Positions 58,290-64,000 of a DNA stretch of 64,000 nt are shown piece by piece (the stretch's first letter is position 1; every line of letters begins with the position of its first letter). A model generated the notes under the pieces. That model worked only from the letters and a program-made list of their open reading frames with translations, did not search any database and was not told the origin of the DNA. The stretch spans positions 24,877-88,876 of the forward strand of contig QVRM01002391.1 in assembly GCA_003439945.1 (NCBI GenBank). The letters run 5' to 3'. Both the position numbers and the translations under genes were made by a program. The DNA is from Dermanyssus gallinae (lineage: Eukaryota; Arthropoda; Arachnida; Mesostigmata; Dermanyssidae).

Positions 58290-60551
58290 ACGATGTCAGC
58301 ATGTGTGCTACAACTTCCTTCATCGGGTTTTCTTTACGGTGGTCGCACCCGCGTCTTGACCTCTCGGAGAGCCAGATACCGCAGAACTATGTGCTCGACA
58401 TTGTCCGTCTCACCCGATCTGCATAACGCGCGGGTGTCGACACTCGTTTTTTGCGCCCATTCCTCATGCCAGGCCAATGTGGTGGCACTCCTGGCCCTGG
58501 TGAGATCCAGACCGTCGTCTAGATACATTTTACTTCGTTCAGCCACTAGGAGGTTTGGCTAGGACCAGGAGAGCTTCGGTCGAGACTGTTCTATACGCCC
58601 GGCTTACCCTGATTGCCAGCGTTCGTTGGGTCGACCTTAGTGCCCCCCTATTTTTCGCCGTCCGCATTGCCATGTCCCCCAGACGGGGGCTGCGTATAGC
58701 GCCATTGATTCGGCCACCGAGGCCAGGAGCCTTCCTTTCACCTCAGCCACCCCATACCCTAGGCATGATCCGCGCCAGGTTCAGGGAGACCCTTTGGGCC
58801 TTTTCGGCCACGTACTTAACGTGTGCCGATCCGGTCAGTCCAGTGTCTAGCATGACCCCAAGGTAATTTACCTTTCTTCTGATTTCTATCGGGTGGCCCG
58901 TCATCACGAGGTTAATGCCGGTCGTCCTCTTTCTGCCTGTTAGGTACATCGCCTCCGTCTTGTCGGGCGCCAGTTTCAAGTGATGGGACTCCATCCACTC
59001 GGACACCATTGACAAGGCCTTATCTGAATCTCGTCGTTTAGTCTCTTAACTATAACGTTCTCCAGGATCTCACCCATGGCGTCAATGAGGCATATGGGCC
59101 GGTAAGCCGAAGGCCCCGTCTTCCTCCCGGGTTTGGGGATCAGAACCAGGCTTGCCCTTTTCCACAGCCTCGGAAATCTCCTCTCTCTCAGAAGCTTGTT
59201 GGCAAGGTCTTGAAGACCTTAGGCCACCTTTTGGCCAGTAGCCTCGCTACATCTAGGGGAATTCCGTCTAGGCCGGGCGCTTTACCGGTTGCCAACCGAT
59301 TCCGGGCTTGTTCGACCTTCTCCAGCGTCACCTCCGGAATGTCTTCCGGGGTGACCGAGAACTCCTCGTTTTCTTTCCGCGGCTGTGCCGGAACTTACCG
59401 GAAAAGACCGGATACAGTCTCCCGCAGCACATCCGGGGGGAGTTTCGGGGGAGGTCTCCGGAGTTTGCTCTCCACTGCGTCTATCAGCTCTTTCCTCCGC
59501 TCGGGCTTTTTGGCTTTTGGCGATGAGTCCTCGGAGTCTCGATCGAGCAGCCTTGTACTCCGTCAATTGGGATTCAGCTCTTGCGGTCTCTCGCTCCCCG
59601 TAAAATCCCACCCGTCGGTTTCTTCGCGTTAACTAGCTGCGTGTTCTCGTGAAAACCCTATTTAGCCTAATGCAAGTCCTGCGGGCAACTGCGATCCCTT
59701 TGTTCCACCAGTCGTTGGGAGGGTGGCGGCTCCCGTGGTGTTGTGCGGGAGCAGCTTTCTCGCATGCTGTAGAGAGTATGTTAATTATTTGATATTCATC
59801 CCCCACCGTGTCTCCAAGTCGTTTGCAACCCTCGTCTATTACAGCCACTAGAATCTTGGCGTCGAGTTTCCGCATCTGCCATCTCTTACTAGGGGCGGGG
59901 CGAGGGCCACCTCGGGGGTACTGATGGTGAAACAGATGTATCTGTGGTCACTCATGGTCTCCTCCGTCTCCCTCACCCTCCACTCTACCACCAGTGGAAA
60001 GGCCGCCTCATTGACCATTGTTAGGTCAATGAAGGCCGTCTGGCGCCCTCTGGAAAAGGTGGGGACCCTTCTGTCATTAAGAACCATTAGACTCTTTTCA
60101 GCCATCCACTCCTGTAGAGTTTGAGCCCGTCTAGTTGTGGTTCGGCTACCCCATGCTAGGCTGGCTGCGTTAAAATCCCCGGTGATCACTACCCTCTTGC
60201 CTGCATGTTCCCCCGCGCTCTGGGCAAGCTCCTCGAGAAATTCCTCGAATTCCTCCTCCTCCCTGTTGGGAGAGAAGTAAACAGCTATAGAAGACCCCTA
60301 CCCGGTCAATCTCCGCCAGGAGAACCCCCTCCCCGACCCTCCGCCCTTAATCGCGAGGTTTCTCTCGGAACCCGTCCACCAGGTTGCGGTCTCCGCCTCT
60401 GCGTCAGATACCCAGTCTGTCCTTCCGCTTGGTGATCGCTATGTTTGGCTCGGAGAGCAGGCAGAGCTATGGACTCTCTGCGTACTATCTCATCGAGCAT
60501 GTCATGCGCCGCCATGCAGCGGTTTAGGTTTACCTGAAGTATCTTTAACAT
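58290..60551 (-). pseudogene. R1-clade LINE ORF2, unit 2, RT core deleted
   Basis: It starts at the same ATG (60,551; LQVNLNRCMAAHDML). Endonuclease motifs are present (GDFNAASLAWGSR near 60,180; SDHRYI near 59,950). At 59,023 the sequence jumps across about 460 bp relative to unit 1 (20,155-20,617), removing the GVPQG and YADD motifs and much of the RT palm. The thumb (LAPDKTEAMYLTGRKR) and C-terminal Cys/His region (CRSGETDNVEH) follow. A G run near 59,893 is one base shorter than in unit 1, breaking the endonuclease frame. Confidence 0.88.
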
Positions 60552-60629
60552 TGGTCGGATGAAGGGCCCCTACCTACTAAGTTCCAATCACCCTTTCCGT
60601 CCCCTGCTGGGATAACGGTTGTATTCTTA

Positions 60630-61375
60630 TTCTTAGCCCCCTTGTCTTTATTCTTCTTTTTATTGCTCTTCTGGTTATTTGGGCTTTAGTTGGGTCTCCT
60701 TGCCATCTACCTGTCCTTTGGCGACGCCCCTTCGGGCCTCCCGCCGCTGCTAGACTTGCTCCCTATAGGCCGGGCAAGACATCCTATCCGCTCGGTGCCC
60801 CTCTATTCCGCAGATCCAGACACTTTGGTGTCGTTGCTTTTGCAATTGGCTACCAGGTGGTCAGGTTCACACATTTGGGCATACCCAGGCACCTGGCTCT
60901 CTGCTTTGCAGTCTTGCGGCCTTATGGCCCGGCCTATGACACTTGTAGCAGTTGGGGAGCCTAATCCACTCCTTAGGTCTGCACCACCTCGAGCCCAGCA
61001 TATGGCTCTTGCCGCCGCCGGGGACGCCGTAACCAGTGCGTACCAAACTTCTAGCTCTTCCGAGCCTTGGCTCGGTAGCTGTGATCTTGGCGCCGGCCGG
61101 AAGCTGCAAGGCCTTTTGCAGTTCCCTTTCGAGACCTGCTCCCTGTCCAAGAGTGGGTCAATCCCCCACAGGGCGATGGTCTGCCCCTGGTTAAGCGGCA
61201 GTCGGCCTGCATCTTGGCAGATTCCCGAATGGCCGCCGCCATTTTTTCTCCTGCGCCCTTTTCACTCTCCTCTATTCTAATTATAACGCCACCCTCCTTA
61301 CTTTTAACTACCCCCCTAGCCGTTATCCCGGCGCCTTCCTGCTGCCTGACTTGTTCTCTGAATTTGCTTTATGGC
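60630..61375 (-). pseudogene. R1-clade LINE ORF1, unit 2
   Basis: This is the copy of 22,220-22,935. The first zinc knuckle (CYKCHRPGHK) is readable, but the second and third are broken by several one-base differences near 60,830-60,915. About 17 extra bases are present near 61,090-61,107, and here they keep the ORF1 sequence longer than in unit 1, so unit 1 may carry the deletion. Confidence 0.75.
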
Positions 61376-62455
61376 CCCTATTGTCAAGTGACCTTTGCAA
61401 AACACGTGCTGGGCGTCTGATAGCAGGCCGTTCCCCTCCCTAGGGAACGAGCCCGACTAAAGCACCCCCGTCGCTGCAGTCGCTACTGTTTCTGGAAACG
61501 CCTGTATTAGGGTCGAGACCCCGGAAACCGAGACACCTTCTGGGCCCGGCGCCTTTCCCTGTTTGAGGCGCGTCGCGGCATCCTGCATCTCATACAAAGT
61601 GGGTTCCGAATGATCATCTCCCCCCCCCTGGTAGGGGGCGCAATCGAAGCGTGGGTGATGGGGAAGAACGCTTCGATTGCATTCCGCGCCTCTTCTGTCG
61701 CGGAAAGAGCATCCCTGTACCCCTTAAAGCGGGAAACCCCCTAACCATCTTATAGGGGCGGCCCCAGAGGTCGTCTTTCAGCTTCTTAAGAAAGGTCCAC
61801 CAGAAACGTTTCTTGCACTGGGTACTCGTTCTTAGGGAAGCGGGCCTTTCCTTTGGTTCTATGAGTGCCCTGAGGGACCTCTGAAGCTGTTCAGCTTCCT
61901 GGCGTCTGATAGGCGGATGCTGCGTCGGACGATTTACCATCGCGGCAGTAGTCACGTGGAATTCGATGATAAGGTAATCGCTGAGAGGTTCCTCTTCCTG
62001 TAGCAGGAAGGTGAACGTACCCGTGTTAAGAATAAGGTCCTCGGTCGTCAACAGGTCGAGGCCGGCAAGCCTCTTTCGGTAGTTCTGGCAGAACCCCATG
62101 CGCTAACCGCCCCGCTAAAATCACCAGCTATGGCTGGAAGTGTAATATCCAATTAGTTAAAAGAAGAGGACAAGTCGTCTGAAAACTTGTGCGGGTTGTC
62201 AAGGAAAACATTAGGGCTGCAGTAGCAGAAGTAAAACGCCCAACGTTCGCTACGTCGATCCAGGTGAAACGATAGCCGTAGTCGTGATCGGAGATACGGA
62301 GCTCGTTGCGACGTCCAGTACGATGTCCGTTGCCCTGTCGGTGACCACGAGCCGGGCCGGAAGACGGTTTTCCGCCCACCGGACGTTGGGTTCGCTAAGC
62401 AGCAGCAGGCCGGCTACTGACTTGCTTCTCAGTCAATTCACGCGCACGCGTATTT
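61376..62455 (-). pseudogene. Second R1-clade fragment, unit 2
   Basis: This is the copy of 22,936-24,040 with the same motif order (GDF endonuclease block, DYLIIEFHV, KDDLWGRPY pre-RT block, LSDAQHVF RT block) and the same junction with ORF1 of the neighbouring R1. A one-base loss in an A run near 62,234 and a longer C run at 61,620-61,628 add frame breaks. Confidence 0.78.
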
Positions 62456-62533
62456 GTAGATAAATTTGGGATGAAAATATAAAATCGTTGACTCCTTAGT
62501 GTAACACAGTCGCAGCCAATACATTAGTTGTGT

Positions 62534-62887
62534 ATGGCTAATTGTTATTCGAATTTGTCTGCTAGCAGTCGTGATGTTCGGATGTTCGAAGTGTGCGATC
62601 CCGTTAAAAACGGTGAACAACTGGTTGTGTGCAGCCAAGGCTGCTCAAATGTGTTTCACGTGGGTTGTCTCAACCCCGTGCTCCCCGAGGATGCGCACTC
62701 GGCTCCGTGTGGAGCCTGTGACACCCAGGAACCAACTCACGGTACGTTGTGCGGCCGATTGAGCGAGCTACAGTGGAGTTTTGTGAAACTGTGGTTAGCA
62801 CACACGGCACTACAGGAGCGGGTTGCCAAAATCAAGGCAATCCCGCAGGAACAGTTTGCCGCACCCCTTACGTTACAGGGGGTTTGA
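62534..62887 (+). pseudogene. PHD LINE ORF1, unit 2
   Basis: The ATG at 62,534 opens MANCYSNLSASSRDVRMFEV and runs without a break through the PHD-like finger (CSQGCSNVFHVGC, APCGAC), showing the correct N-terminal frame that is shifted in unit 1. A short indel near 62,872 then ends the frame early. The two copies are broken at different places, so the frame was intact when the duplication arose. Confidence 0.78.
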
Positions 62888-63105
62888 ACTCCACGCTAAG
62901 TGACAAAATGGAGAAAAGCGGCGGAACGCGGACAACGCGGAAAAACAAGAAAGCCAGGCTAGCAGACAGCAGAGAAGGAGGTGACGTCACGAGCCAAAGA
63001 CGAGAGAGCTGCCTGGAGAGACCAGCAAAAACAACCGCGTAGGCGCCAAGAGAAGCTTGGCGTCTGCAGAGTTGAGTAACGACAGTGGCAACTTGAACGG
63101 CGCTG

Positions 63106-64000
63106 TTGTGGAGATGGAACCACCGGGTGGTGGTTACAGCGGCGTCACCAGCTGCGGTAACAACAACGCCGACAGCAGATCCAGCTGACCCACGTCCGGA
63201 GGAGAAGCAGACGACGATGGTTTTGTTGTGGTTCGTAAGCGACGAGACAACAAAACAAAACATCGAATGCAGCGCGGTAGTCATAGGCGGATTGGAAGTC
63301 TATGCTAGACCTGCGAAGATCTGCGCCTTGAGAGTGGCACGATTGGCGCAGACATCGGCGGTCGGGCTGCAGGCCTGGCTTACTGGCAAGGGCATAACTG
63401 TGAAAGCAATTTGGAAGCTACATACACATGGTAGTGATGCTGTGTTCTGTGTGGTGGTGCGTGACGAAGATTACGCAGACTGTTGCAGAAATGAATTCTC
63501 GCCAAGGGAAGCCTGTTCCGTCGCTGGGTTGGGACGTCCCCTACGAGAGGATGGTTAAGAGAGTTTTAGTGCGCCTGGCGGTCCAAGCCCCCGTAAGAGA
63601 CTGACAGCAGTTCTAGAACTGCAAGCGTAGTGGCAAACATACCTCTACGAGGCTTCTCTGGAATTGTGAGGACTTAAGGGGGCAATGGATCTTGCACGTG
63701 ATGACAGTTTAAGTTGGTTGACATTGCACTCCTCACGGAGACATTTCAGCGGGACGAACTGCATATCAATGATATGCGGGGCTTTCACCAGCTGGCTGTC
63801 TTACCAGGAGGTCGGGGAAGACCTGTGGGTTGGTTATCTATCTACCTACATAAACGCTTACCACCGATGCAATGCGTCAGGAAAGATGAATACTGCGTAG
63901 TGCTCTCCTCTGGGAGGGTAAACGTCGCTGTATTCTATTTCCCACCCACATTCGATTCTGCGGAGGTTGCTGAAACGGTGAGCTTTGGACTTTCAGAGTT
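63106..64000 (+). pseudogene. PHD LINE ORF2, N-terminus and endonuclease start, unit 2 (cut by window end)
   Basis: This is the copy of 24,715-25,601. The N-terminal region reads in frame to 63,558. From there to about 63,810 at least six small indels relative to unit 1 scatter the endonuclease over three frames. The last 180 bases are essentially identical to unit 1. The window ends before the catalytic DFN motif. Confidence 0.8.

Larger units (their letters stand above)
53997..64000. repeat. Duplicated block D, unit 2 (runs off the window)
   Basis: The match begins at the shared run tttgacccttaattcg and continues to the window edge, where the copy stops inside the endonuclease domain of the PHD LINE. 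About 460 bp of R1 reverse transcriptase (20,155-20,617 in unit 1) is missing at 59,023. Small indels are dense near 60,830-61,110 and 63,500-63,810. Confidence 0.93.

Noticed and set aside
1..64000. Host defence, biosynthetic or prokaryotic-type gene system
   Set aside because: No such genes or operon-like arrangement were found; all recognisable coding sequence is transposon-derived.

Overview
This window is non-coding-rich eukaryotic DNA, almost certainly from an arthropod. The signs are R1-clade and CR1-like non-LTR retrotransposons, mariner and Tc1-like DNA transposons, and abundant (TA)n, (TG)n and (TTG)n microsatellites. There are no operons and no long host reading frames. A mite or tick is a plausible source, but that is inference. 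No host gene is proven; three short or low-complexity reading frames are offered as weak exon candidates.

The dominant architecture is a head-to-tail duplication. Unit 1 runs from 1 to about 26,994 and unit 2 from about 26,995 to beyond 64,000. Three collinear blocks match at roughly 98% in the stretches I compared by eye: A (1-10,171 with 26,995-33,565), B (10,691-15,131 with 44,456-50,230) and D (15,132-25,601 with 53,997-64,000). The join between units lies inside one non-LTR element that carries a PHD-like finger, an endonuclease and a reverse transcriptase. The window opens inside that element's RT and closes inside the endonuclease of its second copy, so further units may lie outside.

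The units differ by insertions, deletions and replacements, and this allows relative dating. A CR1-like LINE (4,647-5,631) is only in unit 1, with its empty site intact in unit 2. A mariner with an uninterrupted D,D34D transposase (47,718-49,039) is only in unit 2, with its empty TA site intact in unit 1. Unit 2 also has about 10.9 kb (33,566-44,455) where unit 1 has 520 bp, and a 3.77-kb segment (50,231-53,996) where unit 1 has none. A Tc1-like element, the nested R1-type fragments and the PHD LINE are in both units, so they predate the duplication. The 10.9-kb segment holds a decayed mariner remnant, a perfect 25-bp-stem hairpin, a CpG-rich stretch and a 1,075-bp foldback element inside (TA)n arrays.

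Two explanations remain open: a real tandem segmental duplication, possibly by unequal crossing over between LINE copies, or two divergent haplotypes joined end to end by the assembler. A cluster of small indels at the right end of the window (63,500-63,810) suggests imperfect sequence quality there.
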